A DNA stretch of 64,000 bases, taken from Petrolisthes cinctipes. Lineage: Eukaryota; Arthropoda; Malacostraca; Decapoda; Porcellanidae. Shown here in pieces: positions 55,055 to 64,000 of the stretch (position 1 is the stretch's first letter; each line of letters opens with the position of its first letter). Location of the stretch: contig JAWQEG010000261.1 of NCBI GenBank assembly GCA_033782935.1, forward strand, positions 1-64,000, given 5' to 3'. The notes beneath the pieces are model-generated. The model was not told where the DNA came from and did no database searches. It saw nothing but the letters and a program-made list of their open reading frames with translations. Position numbers and translations under genes: made by a program.

Positions 55055-55325
55055 ACTAAAAAGGATATCAAGGTTAGCCCCAAAGGATATCAAGGTTAGC
55101 CCCAAAGAATATTAAGGTTAGGCTTGAAGGATATCATGGTTAGGGCCGAAGGATATTAAGGTTAATCCTGAACGATATCAAGGTTAGGCCCGAAGGATAT
55201 TAAGGTTAGCCCCAAAGGATATCAAGGTTAGGGCCGAAGGATGTCAAGGTTAGCCCCGAAGGATATCAAGGTTAGGGCCGAAGGACACCTCGGTCTAGGT
55301 TAGGTTAGGTTGGGTCAGGTTGGTT
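55055..55325. repeat. 22-bp minisatellite ending in GGTTA repeats
   Basis: About ten units of GGATATCAAGGTTAGCCCCAAA-like sequence (two variants, CCCCGAA and GGCCGAA), then GGTTAGGTTAGGTT. Confidence 0.9.
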
Positions 55326-56340
55326 AGTGTGATTTCAAAATTTCATTACCTTATTGATTTATGAACAATTGATTTTCCCTATTTTGTGAATATCTTTCCA
55401 AAATATCCAAAAATCCCAATATCTTGGGTATTTCCCCAAATCATGCTATTTCCACCTTAGATTTTAAAGAATTCATTTCAAAACTTGGCTCACATTTTCA
55501 AATTTCGACATTTATGGCTGATCATAATTTCAAAAGTTGGCTCGGATTTTCAAATTTCGACATTTATGGCTGATCATGAAGTCACTATAAAACTCAAATA
55601 TGCTAATTTACGCGTTTTCCCCCACCCAAAACCCCAGATTCCCAGGCTCTCCCTCAAGATTGTATGGGTAGGAATGGGGTGGCAATAGTATCAAAATACA
55701 TCATTTCCGAAAATCGATTTAAACAAAAAACATCAAATCCTTTCATTTTAAGATTATTCTAAAAAAAAATAGATGGAGGTATGATTCCAAAGATTGACCC
55801 TTCTGCTCCAATTTCAGTGGTGTACCTCCAGTTGCCATGGTGATGAAGGTGGTTTGTTCACATTTGGCCTACAAGTATTACCAACCACCGCAGGCTGCCC
55901 GAGCAATGTTGCCAACCCTCACCAGTCCACTCGCGCGCTGGGATACGAGGGTCGGAGGGCTCTCGGACTGACTGAGAAATCGAATACCCACTCTCGGGCG
56001 CTGGCGTCTGAGGCTCGGGCTCGGTTGCCCGAACGTGCAGTGCGAGCGACTGAGAAAACGGCTGAATAACAACACCTCGGGAGGTGTAGTAAAAGCTGGT
56101 AGAAGTTAACGATGTGCACCATATGGGCTCGGATATCATCATATTTAGTGACTATTTCTCATTGATTACAGTGGAAATTGATATCAATATACATTTAAAG
56201 ATGGCAAGAAGTAAATAAAGTGCCGTTAAACATGCAAAAAGCATGCTACACAACATTTTAAGTACTGCTCGTACTGTACATCGGTGACCGGTCTCACACT
56301 GCCCATCAGCGGAGTCTGAGCGGACTGAGGCTATTTCATT

Positions 56341-56614
56341 ATGGAGTACGTGTTGGCCGATTTGGATGCAAGGGCTCTAAGGAGAGAGAGGCACTTTAGG
56401 GACCGTCTGGACCCTTTAGCTCTCAGTGATAACGAACTGATAAGGCACTACCGATTTCATCAGCATGAGCTGACACAGCTCATTAATGAATTGTCACCTC
56501 TGCTGAGGAGAAAAACAAGGCAAGGTAATCCTATACCCCCACATACCCAGCTGTTGATTGCCTTGAGAGTGTATACCAGTGGCTCCTTTCAGCATGTAAT
56601 TGGAGACACAAGCG
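56341..56614 (+). CDS. PIF/Harbinger transposase, exon 1
   Basis: MEYVLADLDARALRRERHFR..., then LIRHYRFHQHELTQLINELS, THTQLLIAL-type PPHTQLLIALRVYTSGSFQH, VIGDTSG and donor G|GTGAGT. This is the intact N-terminal part of a Harbinger transposase (helix-turn-helix region). No second exon was found downstream on the plus strand. Confidence 0.82.
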
Positions 56615-56991
56615 GTGAGTAAAATATAATGCATAATAATTTTATTATAATATTAATATTATATTTTACTATTTATATTATATTATATTATATTGTTATT
56701 ATATTAATAATTGTTTAAAGTTTTAAAAGTTTGGCTAGTGGTTACCCCTCCCAAATTTACTGTACCCTATCGATAGATAACTTTTTAATGTACTGTATTA
56801 CCCTCAGATTTCATTAACATAATTTATGTATTTATCAAATCAAGTAAAAAATATTAATTTATATATTCTGTATATGAAATATATACAAGGGTATTGAATA
56901 ATATAAAGCATATACTAAACAGTATCTTACACAAAATTTCTTATTTACACACATTTTTTAAATCTAGGTACACACACAAAAAAAAAAAATA

Positions 56992-57156
56992 TGGTTACAC
57001 CTCCTGCGCGATCCAAAATGACACCACGAATGAAGGTTTTGGGTAACAGATGCGGCCACAACATACTGTACATACGCAGGGATACCAATGTGAGAAGGCT
57101 GTTATCAAAAACCTTCATTTGTGGTGTCATTTTGTATCGCGCAGGAGGTGTAACCA
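56992..57156. mobile_element. TA-flanked palindromic MITE, 165 bp
   Basis: TGGTTACACCTCCTGCGCGA at one end and its inverted copy at the other, with TA on both sides. The arms (about 48 bp) also share AAAATGACACCAC. Confidence 0.9.
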
Positions 57157-57196
57157 TAGTTTTTTTGTTGTGTGTACATGAAATACAGTACAGTAC

Positions 57197-57858
57197 CTGG
57201 AAATCTGGCAGAATAATTGATGATCAAGCCATTTCCATCACAAAGAACTTGAACGTTTAGTGAGTGAACCTTTTCCTATTGACATAAATGGCCGCATCAA
57301 TATTTGGAGCCTTGATGGCAACGTGTGTACCTGCATACATAGCATAAATATTAATATATTGTGTACAATAGGATCAGTTTTATCTGTCTGCCTCATACTC
57401 TAAACAAAGGAATGACATATTATATACAGTACTGTATACAGGTATAGTATTATATAAGCCAAACCAATATAATTCCTCAAGAGGAAGGTACACAAGGCAA
57501 GGTTGAAGTTAATATTGTGGGTAAAAACCTGTTACCTCTCTTACACCTTGTATGTTGTAGAGCCAAGAATCACAACAATGTTGGTGGGGGGAGACTGTGA
57601 TTATTTATTATGAAGCATGTCTCTATATGATTGGGTTCTAACAACAAGGAAAACAACTAGCATTATGGATTTCATCAATAAAACTATGAAGCTTACCATC
57701 TATAGCTCCAATTACTTGTGGGAAGTTGCTGACCCTGCTGAAGGCTTGGGGTGATGTTCACAACTGCATGTTGTGGTGTCGTTGGCATATTTATTTCCTC
57801 AGCAGCCTTGGTACTCATGATGTTTGTTATTCTTGTGAATATTCTGCTTTTGTTGGAC
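57197..57858 (-). pseudogene. PIF/Harbinger transposase, two internal exons
   Basis: Exon 57858-57697 (after ATTTCAG): SNKSRIFTRITNIMSTKAAE, EINMPTTPQHAVVN, a one-base shift, then FSRVSNFPQVIGAID (first catalytic Asp) with donor G|GTAAGC. Exon 57330-57197 (after TATGCAG): THVAIKAPNIDAAIYVNRKR, a one-base deletion, HSLNVQVLCDGNGL, ARFPG|GTACTG. The two exons join in phase 1 through an exact GAIDG-TH codon. It is in opposite orientation to exon 56341-56614, so it is a separate copy. Confidence 0.85.
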
Positions 57859-58794
57859 CTGAAATAATCGTTATTTATTCAGTATTGTTTGGTTAGGTTT
57901 TTAAATTGTAACAATACAATTTGTGTTGAAATTACTTGACTGCAAACCTATGTTCCCTAGAAAACTATGTACAATATTTAATTGTTAAAGAGTAGTGCAG
58001 ACATTTAATATATCACCTGACTAAGTTCTCTCCCCTTAAAGGAAAGTTACCAATACCTTATTACAACACAATGTCTAATCAACAACACTTCAAAATATAT
58101 CATTATATCACCTGACTAAGTTCTCTCCCCTTAAGGAAAGTTACCATTCACCTTATTACAACACAATGTCTAATTAAGCATTACATCTTAGACCCCAGCC
58201 ACTCTCTACACTAGTGATGACAACTTGGGGAACTTCCACCTGGACGTTCCAACCGCCACTCTAACACAACTCAGTCCTACGTTGACAGAAATAAGCGATA
58301 GCATTCATTCTACATGTGTGTAACATTCTCTCTCTAGATTCACCCTCTTACTCTTTTCAACAGTTTGAGACTGAAGAGTGCCTCCTCAAGTGATTCTAAG
58401 CGCTCACCAATGGGAATGACTGTAGAAGTGAGGACTGAAGAGGCCATAGCAATCGATTACCATGGTAACGATTCCTCGAATTAAAGTCACGATGACAAAT
58501 CTGTGAAATAGACTTAGGATTACCTTACAAATAAATACTCGTAATTATTAAGAAGACATTTCCCTGAGAATTCGTACCCAGTATTACCAAGAAGAGACGT
58601 AGTATTATCGTAGTCTTTAGCTGATCTTCCGATGTTGGGAACCAACCTTAGGGTTCCTTACACAGAGATACTCCCTGTTCATTCCATTCCTACTCATTAA
58701 CTTTTCTATGCAGACCTTACACATCACAGGGTGTTTCTATACCCTTTTAACATTCCTCAATAAGCCTTCTCGGAGGTTAATTATATATATATAC
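57859..58794. other. No gene seen
   Basis: Includes a direct repeat at 58020-58060 and 58112-58150 (GACTAAGTTCTCTCCCCTTA). Confidence 0.45.
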
Positions 58795-59030
58795 ATTTTT
58801 ATTTATTGTTATATATGTAAATTGATTGGTCTCAAAATAATAAATCACTTGGTCTTTTATCTTTGAACAATAGTTTTTCTGCACTATACCCTGCCACCTG
58901 AGGGAGGTCGAAGACGGTGAACACGAATCCTAGTATTTTGTTTTGTGATAGCGCAAGGTTTTTGGTTGGGGGCACCGGGAATATCCTGGTGGATCAAAAG
59001 AACCGAAACACTGTGTTACACTGCAAATGG
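58795..59030 (-). repeat. Dispersed repeat, copy 2 (inverted relative to 47346)
   Basis: Matches 47346-47580. Minus-strand start TGTAACACAG; a GTTACA lies at 58320. Confidence 0.65.
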
Positions 59031-60924
59031 GTTTAACAAGTTAACATTCTGACTAGTAACAGACTGGCAAATGGCAATGTATGAAACCTATAGTCCTTCA
59101 GTTATATGAAGGCGAAATGCTGTGGCTGGGATAATCCCGTCAGTAATGTGTATCTCCCAACACTTTCATTCTAAATAATTTATATATCTTTCCCCATAAA
59201 TCTCTAGTTGTTTTCTAAATTATCTACATATTGACCCCGTAGGGGGGTATTGCCTGTGTAGCAGTAGGAAGTGGAATGCGACTGGAACGTATCAACTGCG
59301 CATACGTGTGGGCCCAACATGTCATACCGCGCCACAGTACACAAAACACACGACCTTTGTTATGATAAGACGTCTCTTCCTATGTATTTTATTATGGGAA
59401 AATGCTCCAGCAGTAATTTATTTTCCAATTTCGCATTTCGTTTACTATGTCAATATTTATGTATGAAATAGCAAACTCGATATGATTTGCAAGCGATTGG
59501 CACCAAAAACAGCGCATGGAATATCCCGAGTAAGGAATAAATGTCATAAATAAGTAGTCGCTGTACGAGGAGGGCATGATGAGCGCTGCTCCATACCACC
59601 ACACCCTATACCGCTCTGCGTACCACATACCTTGATCGCGAGAATGTGCAGTGACAAGCTAAATCAGTTATTTTCCCTCGCATAATTCACGTTTCACTAC
59701 AATAAGCATTCAATTATCATTCGTACTTGTAACATACCAAGCTCAATAAATATATATGTCTCCCTCCATCACATCATCGCTGTATATGACTTAATATATG
59801 TTACCGATATTCTAGACAAGCTTACATATCTTAACCCTCTCATATTCTAATAGAATATATCAATACAAACTTTGTTGTATATACAGTGCTTACAGTATAT
59901 TAAATTACGATATAATTTACAAAATTACATGACTTTCTCTTCTATCACTGTCTTTACCTTCCAAATCGAAATCTAAGTCCTTAAATAAGATACTAGTTAA
60001 GCACATCTCCACAGCTAGAACACTTTCATCATAGTGTGTATGCTGTTTGTGCAGAAATATAGCCTCAGTATGACTGGTTATGCAATCATAATATTCTTCC
60101 CTGCATCATAATTTTCTTCCCTCCAGTGAAAAATGCAAGTGTGAAGTGGGGTCACCTCACCCTTACACCAACTGTATAGGGAATCTCATTTCACCTCTGT
60201 TGAAGAAGCATGACTCATTGAAGAAGTGAAGAAACAAGAGGTTCTCTCCAGTATCACCCTATAATGAGGCATATTTTAATTTTCCCTAAACTTTTACTAG
60301 AAGTAGAGATTGACAATATTTCAATTCTTAAGGATGAGATGATTGTGCCTGTACTATAATTATGTACAAATAACCAGTACTGTAATATTTTTTAATTGAT
60401 CAACCTTGACTATTTAGGCCAATGTTCTTTTGCCACAAGTAAATGAATACACTAAGTAGCTAGCTGAATTATTGGGCAAACTTGGCTCATGATGACATTA
60501 CATAACACTATACTCTTTCTTGTATACAGTATCAAGATTAGCATCAGCAGGCCCTAATGGGTCTTATGTCACTCCAGCAGTGTATGAAATCTATGGGTGA
60601 TAGGGGATATATCTGAGCTGTATGAAGTTAAATGCTTGGCAATAAATTAGTTTCAAACAGAAAACTCTTAAGTAGTGTGACAGAGAATGTAGGGAATTCG
60701 CAGAGTTCAGACAGAGAAGGGCCAAGACCCTAAGATAGGATTATAAAACTATATTAGAGACAAAATATCACCTACAGTATAAATACAATAAGGTAGGGTC
60801 TTGCAAAACATCAAGTACAGTATAAAGAACTTTATTTCCTATAATAAATTATTAATATTGTACATGACTCAAAAGACATACTTTTATAACAGGTGGTACA
60901 GTATATAATTGTGGGTTAAATTTT
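59031..60924. other. No gene seen
   Basis: Contains a 20-bp fragment of the SINE-like family (GGGGGGTATTGCCTGT, about 59243). Confidence 0.45.
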
Positions 60925-62310
60925 AGTGTACCGGGGAAGGTGTATGGGAAGGTTCTTACTGAGAGACTGATAGAAGTAACAGGGAATAAAGTTAGTGAGG
61001 AGCAAGGAGGGTTCAGAAAGGGTAGAGGATGTGTGGACCAGATCTTTGCAATAAAATCAATAGTGAAGAAATATATTGGGAAGGGTAGGAAGTTGTATGC
61101 TGCCTTCATGGATTTGGAGGAGGCATACAATAGGGTTGATAGGAGAGCTTTGACAGATGTATTAAGGATTTACGGAGTTGGTGGGCGCTTGCTGGAGGGG
61201 ATTGAGGCCTTCTACAGAGAGGCAAAAGCTTGCGTGAGGGTCGAGGGTGATTTGAGTGAGACCTTTGATATCAGTGTAGGATTGAGGCACGGGTGTGTCA
61301 TGTCATCATAGCTGTTAAATATCTTTATGGATGGTTGCATGAGAGAGATGAAGGCAAAGGTGGAGGGCCTGGGTGCAAAACTGAGGTTGAATGAAGCAAT
61401 TGGTCCTTGGTTGCAAGCTTATTTGCGGATGACACTGTGCTGCTGGCCGAGAGTGAAAGGGAGTTACAGAGGGTGGTGGATGAGTTTCAGTCCGTGTGTA
61501 AGCGAAGAAAACTGAAGGTAAATGCTGGTAAGAGTAAGGTGATGGTATTTGAGTGGACTAAAACAGAAGTAATTGACTTTGCTACACCCTACAGAGTGGC
61601 TGTGCCAACTGGGATGGAATGCGAGATAACTTTAGAGGGTGAGAGGATGGAGGAGGTGAGGGAATTTAAGTAACTGGGAACAGTTTTGTGTAAACATGGA
61701 AGGAGAAATCAGGAAGAGAGCAGTGAGGGGCAGGCAGGTCATAGGATCACTGGGGAGGATAATGAAGGGTAGGAGTGTGAGTATGGAAGTGAAAAAGGGA
61801 CTGAAAAATAGTATAATCCTGCCAACACTAACATATGCGTCGGAGACATGGACATGGAGTAGGGCTCATCAGTCTAGAATAGGTCCAGTGGAAATGAGTT
61901 ATCTGAGAGGAGCATGTGGACTTACTAGGTGGGATGGAGAAAGTAATGGGAGTGTGTATGAGAGGTGTGGTATGAGTGAGAAGGCAATTGGTATTGAGTG
62001 TGGAGTGGTTGAGAGAGTGAAGCGTAATATACTGAGATGGTTTGGACATGTGGAGTGAATGCAAGGTGAGGAGTTTGTAAAGGTGTACGATAGTGAAGTT
62101 GTGGCACCTGGTGTGAGAGGCAGACCTCCGGTTAGATGGCAGAACAGAGTGGAAGAGTATGTGAGAGAGAGAAGTGTGAGGGGGGGAGGGGGGATGGAGC
62201 AAGTGAGGAGGGAGTGTTGAAACAGGGCAGAAGAGTCTCCTTCTGCCGTGGCCACTCCCTTGGTGGGAGTTCCCGGAGGGAACGAGGCGTCAGAGCTACA
62301 GATAGATAGA
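60925..62310 (+). pseudogene. RTE/Jockey-like non-LTR reverse transcriptase, decayed
   Basis: From the RT fingers: EEQGGFRKGRGCVDQIFAIK, YAAFMDLEEAYNRVDRRALT (motif A), VGLRHGCVMSS and then a TAG at 61309. VASLFADDTVLLAES (FADD box), YLGT altered to *LGT by a TAA at 61671, then IRKRAVRGRQVIGSLGRIMK, LTYASETWTWSRAHQSR, ERVKRNILRWFGHVE and RGRPPVRWQNRVEEY. It ends with an AGAT-type tail at 62300. At least three stops and one frameshift (about 61395). The 5' end is truncated within the RT. Confidence 0.87.
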
Positions 62311-62732
62311 GAGATTTTAGAAAATATGGACAAAATTAATCAACATTATAATTCTTAGTATTACTGTAATTTTTTTTATCAAATATCAAATATAGCATTC
62401 CATCTCTTGTTGATATATTTGTTAAATTAACAGCAAATATCTGTCAAAGTCAAGTGTGACAATGCAGAAGCAAGGCAAATTTACATGAATGATGTGTGCA
62501 TCTTATAAGTTTAAGATTATTAAAAATCAATTATATGGCCAAACCGAAGCACAATGTCGTCAATGCGCTAGATGATGGTTAGTTAAATTCCGACCTATGT
62601 TTTAAACAAAATAATTATGTATTTTTTTGTTATACGTTATATATTAACTACAATAATAGGCCTATACATACAGTATATATATAGCAAATCCTACACACCA
62701 CAGAAACTGGACATAACCACACCAGCATGTGT
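62311..62732. other. No gene seen
   Basis: AT-rich. Confidence 0.45.
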
Positions 62733-62813
62733 CTCCAGACGGATTCGAACCGCTGTGCTAAGACTTTAAGCACACAGAGCCTTATGTGCTCGGCCACCAC
62801 TGGGGGCACTATA
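62733..62813 (-). repeat. tRNA-Leu-like sequence (probable SINE head or pseudo-tRNA)
   Basis: On the minus strand a pol III A box (TGGCCGAGCACATAAGG) and B box (GGTTCGAATCC) are correctly spaced. An anticodon-type loop CTTAAAG would read TAA (Leu). The acceptor arms do not pair, so it is not a functional tRNA. Confidence 0.6.
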
Positions 62814-63126
62814 AGAGGTAATTGGAGACTCTTCTATAGGAGGTGTGTGGCTGGGAGTAGGACTCCTGTCCTAGTTTGGCCATCTGTTTTGGACCACACT
62901 CTGTTTTCCCCCTACCATTTTGTGTGGTGGTGTGAAGTGGTGGTAGAGATGATGTGTATACATCCTAACTACCCACTGCCTTCTACCTTCCACCACCACA
63001 ACTCACTCTGTCAGGGTACTTTGGCCACTGCACGACGGTGATGTGGTGGTCCACGGCAGTGTATCTGTAAACAAGCAAAATGAATTGGTCCTAAAATTCA
63101 TCACTGAGGTACTCCAATATTTATTG

Positions 63127-63269
63127 CAGTGGTTCTTAAACGTTTTAGAGTCACCGAGGTCATCTTTGGCAAGGTCTTCATCACTTATACAGCCCATTGG
63201 TTGTATAGTGGATACATATGTTACCTAATTAATATCTAATCCTCATGAACCCCAGGTTAAGAACCCCTG
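63127..63269. mobile_element. hAT-like MITE, 143 bp
   Basis: CAGTGGTTCTTAAACG and GGTTAAGAACCCCTG ends, with a perfect 8-bp duplication ATTTATTG at 63119-26 and 63270-77. Confidence 0.93.
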
Positions 63270-63641
63270 ATTTATTGTTTTTGCCTTAAAACTATTGATG
63301 TTTAGAAATAAAATGCATTTTTTTTTTACAAATAATGTCAAAGGATTGGCAATACAGTACTTTTTTTCAAGTACTTTTTAGAAAGCTGATAATATTAAAA
63401 GACAATACTCAGTGATATAAGTTTTTACCAAAACAAGGCACCTACCAGAGTTTATCACTTCATCTTTCACTTGCTGTTGCACCTTGTCTCATCATGGGAG
63501 AACACAAATGAGAATATTCCCAGCTCTCGTCTCTCTCAGCTGCCCTTAAAGATGTAAAGATTATGTTAGCAGTATTCTTCCGAACTGGCCTCAGATGAAT
63601 GGGCTGATAGGAAACTACTGTACTGTGCATTTAAAGGAACT

Positions 63642-63887
63642 CTACTTCTTGTGTACAGTCACTACAAATGAAAAGGTAACAAGGCAAGGAGTCTTATCAC
63701 AGTTTAAATGAAACAGCCGGTTACAGAACAAACATTGAATTAAACTATTTCCTAAAAACTTTGGCATGCTACATTTACAGCATAAATGAATATCATAAAA
63801 GTTATTATTTGCATGGGTTAGGTTGGATGGACTAACAGGAATTGTTTGCTTAAGAATGCATAACTGGGTAATTATGACCAACAGCAA
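63642..63887 (-). CDS. Possible PHD-type finger fragment
   Basis: The minus frame reads CCKCSMPKFLGNSLIQCLFC, then NRLFHLNCDKTPC: a C-x2-C ... C-x2-C ... H-x2-C pattern as in PHD fingers of host proteins and of some non-LTR ORF1s. Short (81 codons) with no other support. Confidence 0.35.
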   Translation of the reverse strand: MLLVIITQLCILKQTIPVSPSNLTHANNNFYDIHLCCKCSMPKFLGNSLIQCLFCNRLFHLNCDKTPCLVTFSFVVTVHKK

Positions 63888-64000
63888 AGAAGCTCCTGAA
63901 CCAACAAAGATGAAACAATGTTAATACATTACTCACCAATCAGGTCTACTCCAAGTAACTCTAAGGGTTCCTTGACATTAATGGGACACATTTCTGGGGC

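Larger units (their letters stand above)
49602..56064. mobile_element. Candidate PIF/Harbinger element (boundaries tentative)
   Basis: CpG-rich blocks at 49602-49791 and 55890-56064 are inverted relatives: CAGCCGTTTTCTCAGTC at the outside and TCGGGCAGCCTGC at the inside. Between them lie a plus-strand Harbinger transposase remnant and a minus-strand Myb/MADF-like gene, the two-gene arrangement of Harbinger elements. The blocks may instead be related promoters of two separate elements. Confidence 0.4.

Noticed and set aside
55300..55325. Telomere
   Set aside because: Only about three GGTTA units at the end of a minisatellite, inside the chromosome.
62733..62813. Functional tRNA gene
   Set aside because: A and B boxes are present but acceptor-stem halves do not pair.

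Overview
This window is nuclear DNA of an arthropod, most likely a decapod crustacean. That call is an inference. It rests on spliceosomal introns, abundant AT, GT, CT and ACC microsatellites, a DIRS1-type retrotransposon, CR1, I-like and Penelope-like retroelements, and tRNA-derived SINE-like repeats of the kind common in crabs and shrimps. No prokaryotic, viral or CRISPR feature is visible. Nearly all recognisable coding sequence belongs to transposable elements. Only one small gene, at 27.3-29.2 kb, looks like a host gene.

Layout. 1-4 kb: a minus-strand CR1 non-LTR element (zinc-finger plus SGNH-esterase ORF1, endonuclease and reverse transcriptase) that runs off the left edge. 5.2-12.66 kb: an almost complete minus-strand DIRS1-like element with inverted terminal repeats, an internal complementary region, gag, RT/RNase H and tyrosine recombinase. 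Its gag and RT appear to be split by four spliceosomal introns, and it sits inside an older non-LTR ORF. 13.2-19.6 kb: remains of two LTR retrotransposons, one unclassified pol and one BEL/Pao gag-pol, peppered with TA-flanked MITEs and a SINE-like repeat. 19.7-22.1 kb: minisatellite and microsatellite DNA. 22.52-26.40 kb: an inverted repeat with 1.17-kb arms; one arm carries a 1,042-bp hAT-like insertion while the other keeps the empty site. 27.3-29.2 kb: a TATA-containing gene for a secreted CUB-like protein of 156 residues, with three coding exons in consistent phase.

30-33.3 kb is SINE-like and simple-sequence DNA. 33.5-33.75 kb holds a Penelope-like GIY-YIG fragment. 34.05-35.62 kb holds a Ty3/gypsy deletion derivative whose gag start is joined to integrase. 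35.9-41.2 kb is an I-like non-LTR element split by an 818-bp inverted-terminal-repeat transposon. 41.7-46.9 kb is a better preserved I-like element with ORF1, EN, RT and RNase H. 47-49.5 kb has RT fragments and a dispersed repeat. 49.6-57.9 kb holds PIF/Harbinger material (degenerate transposases and a Myb/MADF-like gene) with an intact-looking Merlin transposase ORF inside. 60.9-62.3 kb is a decayed RTE-like RT. The right end has a tRNA-Leu-like sequence, a 143-bp hAT MITE with a perfect 8-bp duplication, and a possible PHD-finger fragment.

The nesting gives relative ages. The DIRS element is younger than the non-LTR ORF it splits. The TA-flanked MITEs are younger than the LTR pols. The hAT insertion is younger than the 1.17-kb inverted duplication. 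The novel-looking points are the intron-containing DIRS gag, the inverted duplication with its built-in empty site, and the Harbinger/Merlin cluster. Novelty itself cannot be judged without database searches.
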